Below, one piece after another: positions 1-11,091 of a DNA stretch of 64,000 nucleotides. Source of the stretch: Branchiostoma lanceolatum (taxonomy: Eukaryota; Chordata; Leptocardii; Amphioxiformes; Branchiostomatidae). A model generated the notes under the pieces. That model ran no database searches. It was given only the letters and a program-made list of their open reading frames with translations, and was not told the origin of the DNA. The stretch's first letter is position 1; each line of letters starts with the position of its first letter. The stretch lies in assembly GCF_035083965.1 (NCBI RefSeq), contig NC_089736.1, positions 6,203,501-6,267,500 of the forward strand, written 5' to 3'. Position numbers and translations under genes: made by a program.

Positions 1-385
1 ATCTTGTGGCTAGGGTTGCAGACTTAGAATCTAAAGGTTTTGTGTTCAAATCCCTAGCAGTCCCCTATGTTGTGCCTTTGGGAAAGGCACATTACAGCTA
101 CATGTATTTCCTCATTTGACTCAGGTGAAAATGAATATCTGACAACCGACACTGGTGCAATGCGATGTCGAACTCGTAAATTTACGTTTGAAGTTATGGG
201 ACACCCCGATAGTTTGTTTAGGGACGTCCTCTCAAATGGGACATAAAGTTGGAGGCTCTTTGTTTGAGGAGAGCCACATCTCAAGTACGTTAAAGAACCC
301 ACCACACTTATTGAAAACAGTAGGGGTCCATCCCAGTGTGAGTGGATCAAACCTTACAGTTCAGACAAAACAAACAAACAAACAA
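1..385 (+). repeat. tRNA-derived SINE, left end probably cut by the window
   Basis: The first 60 bases read like a degenerate tRNA with a B-box-like GTGTTCAAATCC. They are followed by a body holding TTTGGGAAAGGCAC and a tail ending near an (AAAC)n run at about 365-385. The same head and body recur at 11545-11712 (-), 16497-16760 (+), 29028-29300 (-) and 63836-64000 (+), so this is a dispersed family rather than a tRNA gene. The tail part (ACACTTATTGAAAACAGTAGGGG) recurs near 2010 and 29040. A small open frame across it is a repeat shadow. Confidence 0.7.
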
Positions 386-1345
386 ACTGTTCTTTTTGTA
401 CAAAGTGTATTTTTCATATGTATCCCAGAGAATAGATTCTCTTTCTTGTTTTATATGCAAACGAAAAGACAACATATGAAGAAAGAAAAGGAAAAAAAGG
501 AACACATGTCTTATTTTCACAGTTGTGCCTCAACTTGGATACACTTCTACATGTATGCAAGTCCATAAACAGTTGTTAGTGTATTTTTGGCAACGCCTCT
601 GGCACGAGCCTGTATATTTGTCCTTGATATTGCATAAAAAGAGTGAAGTTAAACAAGCGTTAAAAAAAGGTTTCAGTCTTTTGCTCAAAACTATTTCATG
701 TTCCCATGGAATCATAGAAAAGACAAAATTATGATACAAAATCAACCACCAAACAACAAAATTCTACTCAAAAAAGCTATTCTATAACAATACATTGTTG
801 AACTAAAAGTTGTAGATTGTCAGTCCAATTATTCTCTAAGATTAAAGCACGTATCAGTAAAAAAAGCAATCTTTAGATCATATACAATGGCTATATTGTA
901 CAATGATACAAAATGTGTGATCTTAAACTGCATAGTACTGATTTTACTGATCAAAACAGTTGCTATTCTAGGCTATAGAATTCTAAAACACATTTATTCT
1001 ACTCAATATCTTAGCCACTAGGCATGTACAGTATCTAAAATAGAAAGTTTTCAATACACCCATTGTAGGATTGTTCTTTGCACTGCACCCAATAGTTATT
1101 AAGAGAATAGGAAATGTAAAAGCTTTAAAGGCACTTGCATATACAGGTAATATAATTCTGTATTCTTTGTTAGAGAACATTGCTATCAAAAGGGATATTT
1201 AAAGGCCTCTTTCCTTATCGGAGGATTTTTCATAACCAGAATTTGCACACTTTTAGTACAATAGTACAATTGGACCCTTTGATTGGGTCTTCTGGTACTG
1301 TATTTACTTTTGCTGTTGTCTTGTTTTGCGGTAGGAGGGAAAGGG
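386..1345. other. Non-coding stretch, nothing recognised
   Basis: This is AT-rich sequence with no convincing exon on either strand. It lies downstream of the minus-strand Ly6 gene and may include its 3' untranslated region. No clear AATAAA was seen on the minus strand close to the stop codon. Confidence 0.4.
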
Positions 1346-1421
1346 TAGCCTCTACCAGGCTCCATGGGTCGCTGGAAGTTCTACTATTTTTCCAGCGACC
1401 TTTGGAGCCTGGTAGAGGCTA
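1346..1421. repeat. Short hairpin element (31-bp inverted repeat)
   Basis: Arms 1346-1376 and 1391-1421 are inverted copies (TAGCCTCTACCAGGCTCC... against its complement) with two mismatches and a 14-base loop. A related, longer and more decayed copy with the same end sequence lies at 4380-4562, so it looks like a small non-autonomous DNA element family. It lies just downstream of the Ly6 gene stop codon. Confidence 0.65.
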
Positions 1422-1575
1422 TGCAAAGGAGGCTTGCTTTCTCAGTGTTTGAAGTTTGCGATTGAAACAATTCTGTAGTACAATAGGGTTTTGGTACTAT
1501 GTATGATTTCGCTGTAAAAGGTCTCCGCGAAATAAAACCACAGCACTAGTACATTTCAAGATATGCAGCACTCCT

Positions 1576-4168
1576 CTAGTGGAAGACCAAGTGCATGGCT
1601 AACACGGTAAGGACGGTCATGACAACGGCGCCCCCTGGCGACACGTACACGCCTGCGTTCCTGCGGCTGAGGCGGACCCAGTCGGGTCCGTAGGTGGGGT
1701 CGGGTCGGACGTTACAGCGGGCGGTGTTACAGCAGGTCACACAGATGGCGCCCTCTGCGTTGTGACACCCCTTGCTGTACCTGCTCTTGGCTTGTTGGCA
1801 GGCGTTACGGGTGGTGCACATCTTGGTGTATCTCCTCTGTAGAGCTAGAAATATAGGACCAAACTTATTATTATAGACCAGTTAAGTAAAGGATAAAGCA
1901 GTCATCCTCAATTGAGGTGAAGCATGTTGCTTTTGCAAGTAGCTAGTTGTAGTGCAATGCGGCTTCACTAAGGCTCACATTTTTTGGGGGCCAAGCACAC
2001 CAAGAACCCAACACACTTATCGAGAAGAGTAGGGGTGACCCGGTGTGCTTGGCCAGATCAATATAACCATGTAAGACAAAACGAATTAAAGAAAATTTTA
2101 CTGTTTTTGTCTCTAGGTGATTGCTGTAACATACAAGAAATAGAAGCTGTCATACCTCCATGAAATATTTCTAGCCTGTGAATTTCTTGTTTTATTCAAA
2201 ATTGATAATTTTTCACTGATTCTGTCTAATAGTATGCATTTTCCCACTGGCTCCCATAAGGCAACAGACATGCATATAGCAGAAAATTGGAGACAGGAAA
2301 TTTTGGGACATTTCTGAGACCTTTGACCTAACTTTCTGTCAGTGTCCCCTTTACCAGTCTCTCCTCTGCATTAAAATAACTACGGATATTAAGAAATAAG
2401 AATATTTAATATCTACCAAAACAGATATGCAAAGCACTCTTCTTTCTTGTCTTTTTAAAGTACTAACGTTATCTATTACTCACAAGCGAGCTGAATCGCA
2501 GGAAATGTGTTTCATAGAATTGAAATGTTGGTGGTAAACTCACATGACTTGAAGTTGATGACCTCCATCATGCACGTGTCCTGTCCGCTGGTGCAGTTGA
2601 CGATGTCCTTGTTGGAGATACAGTCGTCCGTGTACCGGCCTGTACACCCGTAGCACTGGAAGGGGAGGGCGCCAAACACAACTGGAACAAAATAAGGCGT
2701 TGTAAATGTTAGTTAATAATCTTCCTTACAAGAAAGATCTCATATCTCCTAGAGTTTTTGTTAATTTCTTGATTATTCATTATTGATTCAAGGAATTACC
2801 ACTGATAGAGTGCAATTAAAGGTCCTCTTAAGTTACAATGTAACTTTTATCAGAGAACCTTAAATGTACATCGTTTGCTTAAAAGTTTTGCTCTTGAAAC
2901 GATGGGCAACGCATTAAAACAACTGTTACTGTTAGTACCTCCGTACAGTAAGTCCATGAAACCCCTGTAGATTGTTGACGAAATGTAAAACGATATTCTC
3001 ATTTATTCCAGTCACACCAGTCCTATGTACATCGTAGCAGTTGGGGCATGTTACGGTGACACATACTTGCCAGGGGCTACAACGCTTTCTACAACACATA
3101 CCTTTGACTTTTACTAAGTTTTAGCGGAATATCTCTGATGTAATAATGCTTTGTCACTAAATTTCTTTTCTGCAGTGCATAACAAAAATGCTTGTAATGC
3201 AATTTAGTGCTCACCAAAAGAGGACGACTTGATGAACGATTTGAATTCTTTTTGGCAGACAAAGACGTTAATCATGCATGACAAAAACATGGCGGAGTTT
3301 TGTGTCAGCTTGTCCCGTCTCCATTTCAATCCTTCCTAGTAATGCACGCAAATATATCTCGTCCTTTTTATACTGACTGTATTGTAACGCTCTAAGCGTG
3401 CGTAATAGTTCATAGCAAATGTTTTGAATATAAAGTTAAGGGCTATCGTATTTAAACAACCCCAGAGACTGATTTTCTTTGAATTATTTCTTTCACTTAT
3501 TGTTTCCGTAGTTTGGGCTTTAGATCACTTTCAAACCACCTGTTTCGTTTGCGCCTTGGAAACACTATATACAAGTTGTAATAGCTTAGTTTACTATGGA
3601 TAGTCTGCCCCGATCTTCAATACAAACAAGAGGTCGATAAAAAGACAACAGTAGTCGACACTCTGTTTGAATTGGAGCAAGTAAATAGTATTTGAAATGG
3701 CAGCATTGAATAAACGTTTACAACCAAGACAGTAAAAGATTTGTTCGGAAATACAAATGTTTCCATCTTGAACATTTTTGCGATGTTTCACTTTAAGCTC
3801 CACTCAAAATAAGTCTGTATATGGTATAACGATGTTTCCGCCAAGATAGTCTTACATGATGAATATTCATGAGACAAAATGTCGGTGCTGACGAAGCCAT
3901 CTTTTCCGCAAAAAAACACACCTGTTAGAAAACTAAATGTACATCCTAAAACATGAACATCTTGTATCTGTAACTTTCAGATATCTTAACCCTTTGTATA
4001 TTCGGTTTCCGATCGCAAAAGCAAACGTATATACAGGCAAAACCAGAAGGACATATTTCACGTAACTGTGTGTTTACAGGAACACCAACAATAGGTGTGG
4101 CGTAACTTACCTGTAGGGATGACGAAAAGGACCGCCAAACACACCATATACTCCTTCACTCCAGCCAT
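1576..4168 (-). CDS. GPI-anchored Ly6/uPAR three-finger protein (CD59/Ly6-like)
   Basis: There are three coding exons on the minus strand: 4168-4111 (58 nt), 2681-2544 (138 nt) and 1844-1576 (269 nt), totalling 465 nt and 154 aa. The acceptor of exon 3 is the TTTCTAG at 1845-1851; the nearer CTACAG would create an in-frame TAG. The protein begins with a hydrophobic signal peptide (MAGVKEYMVCLAVLFVIP), then a cysteine-rich domain opening FQCYGCTG and closing CCNTARCN, the Ly6/uPAR signature. It ends in a hydrophobic tail (VVMTVLTVLAMHLVF) typical of GPI signals. The exon plan (signal peptide, first half, second half plus anchor) is the usual Ly6 plan. Such proteins sit on the outer cell surface as receptor modulators or inhibitors. 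The exact relative (CD59, LYPD, other) and the ligand cannot be told from sequence. Intron 1 (2682-4110) holds nothing I recognise. Confidence 0.88.
1960..2400. repeat. SINE tail fragment and a dispersed repeat inside Ly6 intron 2
   Basis: Bases 1980-2060 match the SINE tail at about 285-340 (AACCCAACACACTTATCGAGAAGAGTAGGGG-like). Bases about 2170-2390 share phrases (GACCTTTGACCTAACTT, CTGTCAGTGTCCCC, AAATAACTACGGA) with 37810-37985, and in the opposite sense with 53400-53550; 54250-54400 looks related. These are interspersed repeats of unknown class. Confidence 0.5.
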
Positions 4169-4379
4169 TTTGGTCCACTTGTACACCTCTTAAGGGACCT
4201 TGATGCCTTCTTAACACTTAGGTCTAGCAGATCTTTAAGGCAAGACGTTAGAATTAGACAAAAGGTGGAGAATTGGCCTGAACTGGTGCCCCAAGGTGTG
4301 TTGGGTAAAACGGACGCGGCTCAGTGAAGCGTAGCGGGGGCCTGTCAGGGGTTTTGAAAGGGATTAGGTGGGAAAATAG

Positions 4380-4562
4380 TAGTCTCTACCAAACTAACCG
4401 CGCCAGCTATAGGGAGAACATTTGCCATGGGACTTTGGCCATGGAGGGTAACATTCGCAGTATACTACCTTATCTCCGTAGCCGACTCCCTTCATACAAT
4501 TGACTCTATTTTGGCAAATTTCTACTATTTTCCCAGCGACCCGCGGAGGCTGGTAGAGCCTA
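4380..4562. repeat. Decayed copy of the 1346-1421 hairpin family
   Basis: The left end TAGTCTCTACC and right end CCAGCGACC..GGAGGCTGGTAGAGCCTA match the arms of the hairpin at 1346-1421, with an unrelated interior of about 130 bases. It lies about 210 bases upstream of the Ly6 start codon. The 126-codon open frame overlapping it looks like chance. Confidence 0.5.
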
Positions 4563-4757
4563 GGAAAATAGGAGAGGACGCCCTCTTAGGTAGACTTGAA
4601 GACAATAAGTCCGTTCATACAGGAGTTACCACAATGTATATTAAAGATATATTTGTTACCAAAGTAGATAAGATATATTTGTGTCATATAGTTTGTGTAG
4701 CGCAGTGTTTTGATAATTACAAAAGTGGAACCGCGTATCCGTCTACGCGACTTGTAA

Positions 4758-4997
4758 AGGCCCTGTCACACTTGTGCGTATATTCAAGTGCGTATGAGTT
4801 CGCATGAACATTTTTTTGGTTTATGTAAAGTTTGCAGGGAAGAAGATGTTTTCTACTAGTACTTTGCCCATCGTTGTGCAGCCTAGTGATCGAACCAAAG
4901 AAATGACTTCTTCGGCTGCAAACTTAACCTATAAAACTTGCTAATACGCAACTCATGCGGACTTGACTTGCATATACGCACAGGTGTGACAGGGCCC
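4758..4997. mobile_element. 240-bp MITE with TAA target duplication (PIF/Harbinger-like)
   Basis: Left end AGGCCCTGTCACACTTGTGC and right end (complement) GGGCCCTGTCACACCTGTGC form terminal inverted repeats of over 30 bases. Both ends are flanked by TAA (4755-4757 and 4998-5000). A 3-bp TWA target is the known habit of PIF/Harbinger transposons, so I infer a non-autonomous member. There is no coding capacity. Confidence 0.7.
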
Positions 4998-5000
4998 TAA

Positions 5001-5680
5001 GGGATTGTGAAATTGGGAAGATGTTCTCGAGAACTTGCGCTTTTGTAATAAAGACTGAAAAAAACTACTTAGAGAGTCATACATTTTATATAGTCATGTC
5101 ACAGGAGAAAGAAAATGCGAATATCATGATATCATGATATATGATATAATTGTCTTAAAATAACTTTCAATTGCAACGCGTTAACGAAATATGATTTTGT
5201 GTTGCGATACCTAAAAGTTGTCCCCATAGACATGGCCTTTGGGCAACTTCGACTTTTCTTCAAAGAACGTCTACTATTGCATTTGCGCCAAAGTAGAATT
5301 CACTGAATTTTCACGCCGTTTACAATTTTTTTCATGTCCTCAATCAAGGAGGTTTTATTATCGAATCTACTTCAATATCGAAAACCTCTATTTTAGCCTC
5401 CAAGATAATTAAGAGGAGGTCATTCTTGGTTCACTCAAAGTTGAACAACCAGTTTTTCTAAAGGTGCAAAACAACAAGACACGGTTTATTCCATTCTTAG
5501 ACAGGGGGCAGTATGCATTCATAAGTTTTATCCAGTCGTCCAAAGAAATGTTATATTCCAACTCTTTTGAATAGTCTAGAAATATTAGAGCCACCTCTTC
5601 ACAATTCTAAAGCTAACAATATCTTTTTTTACTAGCTGATAATGTTCCCCTTTCGTGTAAAAATCAAGAAAGAAGCAAAC
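5001..5680. other. Non-coding stretch between MITE and tRNA region
   Basis: This is AT-rich, with a short ATCATGATAT-type self-complementary run near 5127 and the phrase CAATCAAGGAGGTT near 5342, which resembles the palindrome inside the element at 15535. No gene was seen. Confidence 0.4.
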
Positions 5681-5780
5681 ACAACACTAGCAGCAACAGG
5701 TAAAAACAGTCGACAGGTGAGTTACCTGTAGTACTAGCTTGAATCACTAAGTGGCGCTTTTGAGCGGCTACTTCCGGTGG
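5681..5780 (-). repeat. Left arm of an inverted repeat flanking tRNA-Ser
   Basis: Read on the minus strand, this block (CCGGAAGTAGCCGCTCAAAAGCGCC... AGGTAACTCACCTG) matches 6198-6290 on the plus strand at roughly four in five positions by eye. The two arms face each other across the tRNA-Ser gene. Part of the right arm continues into a dispersed repeat also seen at 43140, 38290 and 47500. Confidence 0.7.
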
Positions 5781-5969
5781 TTGCGTCACATGGCCAAATG
5801 AACCAATGCGCTGGTTATTTTTCATAAAGCTAAGTGCTATAAGTATATCCATATCTTAATGTTAAATATATGTATACGAGAACTACGATCATTGCGTATT
5901 TGAGACGTTTAAAGTCAAAATTTAAACTATTAGTTCTTGTCCTAAGGAGACGCCTCCTACCACGCCGTT

Positions 5970-6051
5970 GTCACGGTGGCCGAGTGGTTAAGGCGTTGGA
6001 CTCGAAATCCAATGGGCTCTGCCCGCACAGGTTCGAATCCTGTCCGTGACG
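5970..6051 (+). tRNA. tRNA-Ser (anticodon CGA)
   Basis: An 82-nt sequence folds as a class II (long variable arm) tRNA. The acceptor stem is GTCACGG/CCGTGAC plus discriminator G. The D-arm is GCCGAGTGGTTAAGGC, the anticodon stem TTGGA/TCCAA with loop CTCGAAA (anticodon CGA at 6003-6005), the variable arm GGGCTCTGCCC, and the T-arm ACAGG-TTCGAAT-CCTGT. All stems pair fully, so it looks functional, unlike the tRNA-like SINE heads elsewhere here. Internal A-box (TGGCCGAGTGG) and B-box (GGTTCGAATCC) are intact. It reads UCG serine codons. Confidence 0.96.
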
Positions 6052-6057
6052 ATAATA

Positions 6058-6063
6058 TTTTTT
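6058..6063 (+). terminator. RNA polymerase III terminator of tRNA-Ser
   Basis: A run of six T residues begins seven bases after the tRNA 3' end, the usual Pol III stop signal. A second T run follows at 6065-6069. Confidence 0.8.
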
Positions 6064-6197
6064 CTTTTTCAAAATCACGTCTATCCTTTTAATGCATGCT
6101 GTAGCAAGAACAATTTAAGACGAGGTCAAATACGGGGAGGAAACATTTTTAAACGACCAACAAAGCTTTTTTTCCCTAACAAAAGTATTGCCATATA

Positions 6198-6360
6198 CCC
6201 GGAAGTAGCCGCCCAAGAGCGCCCCTTAGTAATTCAAGCTAGTACTGCAGGTAAGTCACCCGCCCTACCTGTTAGTAGTGTTAGTGACTGTTTCAAAATT
6301 TTATCCAGTTGCTTGAGTACTAGTAACTGTTTTTGGCGTATCTTATTACCTGGATGTATA
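6198..6360 (+). repeat. Right arm of the tRNA-flanking inverted repeat plus dispersed repeat
   Basis: Bases 6198-6290 mirror 5681-5780. The continuation (TTTTATCCAGTTGCTTGAGTA ... TTTTTGGCGTATCTTATTACCTGGATGT) belongs to a family found at 43140-43205 (+), 38285-38360 (-) and 47490-47555 (-). Confidence 0.65.
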
Positions 6361-9300
6361 AGAATTACCTTCATCAGCGTAGTGTTAGTGTTAGCTTCTT
6401 TGTCTACCTTTACTTTGAAAATGCAAAAGATGGAACAGTAAGCTAGCTTAAAAAGATGTTGTTTGAATCATGAAGAGATTGCCTGGATAATTCTGTATTC
6501 TTCAAAATAGTATAAATATTTGTATAACATCTGTGAAACATTCTCGACAAGATGAAGATGATACATCAAAATCAAACACGGGAACGGACACTGTTCTAGG
6601 TTTGACATTGTTTGACAAATTCACACGATTCTCACCATTTCCTGTTTCTCAATACATAAATTGTGAATCATTTTGCAAAGATACAAAGACTGTATGCAAT
6701 TTTTTAGATATGATTTTATTCATCATAGTACCATAATAGCAACACATACATGTAGAAAGCTATCAGACACAAAATATAAGAAAATAACAAAACTAAAACC
6801 TATCATAATACTATCAATGTAATGAAACAAAAAAAACAAGAATAATTATCAACATAATATAAACAATCTCTATAAGAGATTCAAGCAGATGTAGTGGGAT
6901 AGATTTTCACATTTTTCTTAACTACACGATTGCTCTTGTTCGTGCGATAGTTTTTGCAAAGTACCACGACACAGGAAAAATGTAAAAGTAGTCTCCATAA
7001 CGCCACAAAGACATTACTGGCAATCTACATGTACTCTTTGGATGTATTTTAGTACACGTTTTCAGGATGTAGTAGTGAATATCTCTTGTAAAGTCTCATT
7101 TACATTGACAGACTCATCTTCCTTATGGATGCATGCAATGGCATACATATACAATCTTCCCCGCAAGACTATTCCATTCTTGAGTTGGGGATAGTGCTGA
7201 GAAAGAGAGGGAAACAGTCCTCCCCTTTTTTCTGTCAAATGAGAAAGCCCAACAGCTATTCATAATGGTGATTATAAAAAACCTAGAGTTAAATATTCAC
7301 CAACTTTTTTTGAACATGATCTTCTTTAAAACATGCTATACTTCACCATTTACACTTCTTACACTTACAGTCAGCCATTTCAATTTTGTCGTTTGGTTTT
7401 TTGAGACCACTCTTTTCAAATCTTACCAATGTTGACAAAATATCTTACCAAAAGAAGTAGGAGACTTCTTTGTTCAGCAAACTTGACTTAACATATCATT
7501 TTAGATTCTAGATCAACTGAGAACGCTCATACAAGTTGTTCAACAGAATCCCTCTGCATAACGTTCGATTTCACACATTTGACATGTTTCCTTGTAAATT
7601 CTCCTGCGTTTTTTCAGAAAGAAGTCCATGAACCAAGAAACTAAATTGGGCTGGAATTTAGATATATAATTTAGTAGAGCCTGCTCCAAAGACAGATAGA
7701 AAAACGACCTTATCATAATATTCAATTCATATCTAATACCAAACTGAAACCTATGATGTTCCGGACACCAAAGATAGATGTATAATACAAAAACTCAAAA
7801 CTGCAAATCACTCTACAACTAGTGGAAAGGGAGGTTTTCCTGGTAGTATCAAATGTATAGTTATGTACCAATATCAGCAGTTTAAAATGTAGACATATTA
7901 CATATATAAACAAAAAATGACCATCACAAATCTAGCAAAAGGTTGAGGAACCACCATGTTAAGTTTCTGTCAATGACTATTAACAATCATGCATAGGAAA
8001 TGCCTGGTACCACATACAACAGATGTCATTTATTAAATGTAAGGGAGTTTGTAACCTGGTTAGTCAACTTTGTCTCCAAGCTCAGTATGTGTAAATTTTG
8101 TTCTTGTGCAAATTAGGACTGCGTAGAATGCTGAAACTCAAAACTGGCACCAATGTCAGCATCTATTTCAAACGTCTGTATACTTTTGGTACATGAACTG
8201 TTATGATAGTGGTAGAAAGATACACATAGACACACACACCAATATGAATAACTGTATATATGTATATATGGAATCCTCACCAATTTTTATAGATATATTT
8301 GAAACTATCGTGAATAGAAATATATGGATACTTCTTAAAAACTGAAGGGTGTGAGGATAATCAATTGCATGACTTAAAATTTTGAAAATTGTAGAGGAAA
8401 TATGTAGCAAACAGTTTAAACAACATAAAACTGTTTGCATCAGACAACAAAGTAATACAAAACAGACAAATGTGTCAGTATATGTTGGCTGGCACCATAC
8501 ATGTAAGTGGGGAGCAAAGCTGTAGGCAACATATTTTGTAAAGTAGTCAATGTAAATAGTTATGTATAAAAGCAAAGAGACAGTCAGGGTAACTTACATG
8601 AGATATTGCAACAGGTTCACCAAATTTGAGCTTGCCTTGCCTTTGGAAGGACTCTCCATAAATACCCAAGTTCCTTTAATGCATTTATAAGTGTGAACAA
8701 AGATTCAGTCTGTTTCTGTCATCTGGTTGTGAAAAATGTTGGTATAACGAGTATTTTTCAGTGTAACGGCATTGAAGATTTACTCTTCTATGGTGGTCTT
8801 GAATGTAAACTTCTGAAATATACACGCAAGTGATAAAAGTGGACTTCCCAAGTTATATCTTATATGAAATTGTTCAGTCAAATCTTGCAAGGTTTGCAGA
8901 AATACATGACCTATTTCCTATCAAGTTTCCTTCTTGTAATTTTACTATGTGGTCTATCGAACTCAGTACAATTTATACCCTTATATAATCTATATAAGAC
9001 TAGGAAAATGGAAATCAAAGTCTATCTGTCCAAAATAGTTGCAAAAAAAAGGAAATACAATATTTTTATCCAACCCTTACTGTTTATTCAAATAGACTTA
9101 AATAGTAATATATATCATAATTTTGGCACATACAAGACCGCCTACTTTTGCTCCACACAAACTTATATGTATACAATATGTCCCCACTGTGTTCCATATG
9201 AAAATACCTAATATTATAATAATAATAATACTCCATATACCATCCAAACCAAGATGTCATGAACTGGAATAAAGGAAAGACTTGTGTTAGTGTACTTGTG

Positions 9301-11091
9301 TATTCATTGTGGCCATACGTTATATACACTGTATGCATAGCTAGCATATACATGTACATGTTTTGAATATACTGTTGTCCACTTAGATTTAAACTAATAT
9401 TCATAACTTTTTACACTGTCTCTATGAGCAAATTCAGATTTACATCAAAGCGCAAGTTTCAAAGAGCTCTAGTTAGAATACTGTAAATCATTAAATATTT
9501 GCAGTGGTTTCATCGTTTATGCTGGTGGTTTTAAAGGTGAGCTTTTACTGTAAACTGGAACATGTTTTGCATTGCATCATTACTTCCAATTTGAAACACT
9601 GAAAATGCCTCCTTTGCCTTTCTAACATAAAATCAAGTCCCTGCAATATCCTAATATACAGTACTGTAGTAATTCTAAATTTCAAGTCCTCTATTTTCAT
9701 GTCTTTACTCTGTATTTATAGCACCATAGTAAATGAAGTCAAACTTTCTACACAATTTCATCAATATAAATATGTGCCAAATAAAGTATAACAAAACATG
9801 CAATGCCACCTAACTACTGCAAACTAACAGAAATCTAAAATTTTTCAAAATATCGTTAAAAGACTTGGTCATGAGCGTATACAAAAGAACTGAATCAAAA
9901 GCAGCAATAGAATTTGTAGTTAACCAACCTTTCCCCTTGCTTTCCATGTCGCACCAGTTTAGTAATCAGTAACGCTGTGGCAACAACAAAAGCAAAACAT
10001 TGGTATACAATGTACATGCAGAAACAACAAGGAAAACGTGAAACAATGTCAACAACAAGCTTGCAGCAAAAGGCTCTATAAAATGGTTAACTGCATTTTG
10101 AGATTCTGAGAGTAGAAAAACAGTTACTGTAATGCAAATAAAACATGTAAATAGCATACAGAGCATATGACTATTACTAAAAAATACTGCAATGTAAAAT
10201 AAATATAGTAGCTTGCTGCAAAGATTTGCATATAGCTCTGTTATTAACTGGCTACACGAGTAAATGTCTCTGTCAGTTCTTCTTTCTACATATCTACATA
10301 TCGAAGCTCGAGATAAATCTTAAGCAAGTACATCCATGTGGTTCTAGCTACCCTGTCTAGCTACTACTAGTACTAGTATCTGGAGCACTAGCAAACATAA
10401 TGTTATGATAAGGACTGTTTTTGAGAGTGACTGGAAAAATTCAAAATATTGTATTCACATGAACTCACTAAGCACTCCATGTTATACATTCCTGTATATG
10501 AGAATTCTACTGAAAAGACATGTCATCTATATGTAATACAGTATTCTACAATACATGATTATATATTTTCCAAAGACAACAACATTGTACCACATATTCA
10601 TGGCCTTGTTATACATACTGTTCACATTTATTTTTGGCTGCTTGTTTAAGGTTACTGACCCTGTATTGTGATGCTTTTGACAAAGGCACAATCTCTATAC
10701 GTGCAGAGACAAGCTGTTGCAAAAATCTTTTGTGCACAACCTACATCTACTACCAGAATATTTTCTCCTTAGTGACTTCTGGGTTTCATCAATTTCTGAA
10801 GAAGAAATTCCGTAAAACCTTTTGAAAAGGAAACTTTCTCTTTGAAGCATATGCACAAATTTGGAGTTTCGAGGTGCCACAAATTTCTTTGCGTCAGCGT
10901 CTTCTTTTTGACTTTTTTCTTCCTTAAAGTCCCAGCCAAAAAGACAAAGCAACAACTTTCTTCCATAAAACCTTCTTAGAAAATCTTCAACTTTTGCAAC
11001 AATCTTTCTGAGAGGAAACAATGAAACTGCTGCTTCTGCTTACATGGATATATATCTATTATATATCATATCTGCTAACACATAGAATCTC
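6361..11091. other. AT-rich gene desert; right end probably RNF41 3' untranslated region
   Basis: No exon with codon-like composition and splice sites was found on either strand over 4.7 kb. Short ORFs here are low-complexity AT sequence. The part next to 11092 is downstream of the RNF41 stop codon on the minus strand and should include its 3' UTR. A copy of a dispersed repeat (CTGTAAATCATTAAATATTTGCAGTGG) is at about 9480-9560, with relatives near 18320-18530 and 26360-26530. Confidence 0.5.
10627..10632 (-). promoter_or_regulatory. Candidate poly(A) signal of RNF41
   Basis: AATAAA on the minus strand lies about 460 bases past the RNF41 stop codon. The distance is ordinary, but other AT-rich signals exist further on, so this is only a candidate. 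Confidence 0.35.

Noticed and set aside
2980-3080. Possible extra exon in Ly6 intron 1 (frame with CPNCYDV)
   Set aside because: The three chosen exons already give a complete in-phase Ly6 protein, and no good donor/acceptor pair brackets this stretch.
4427-4807. 126-codon plus-strand frame upstream of the Ly6 gene
   Set aside because: It overlaps two repeat elements, has no family resemblance and no splice support.
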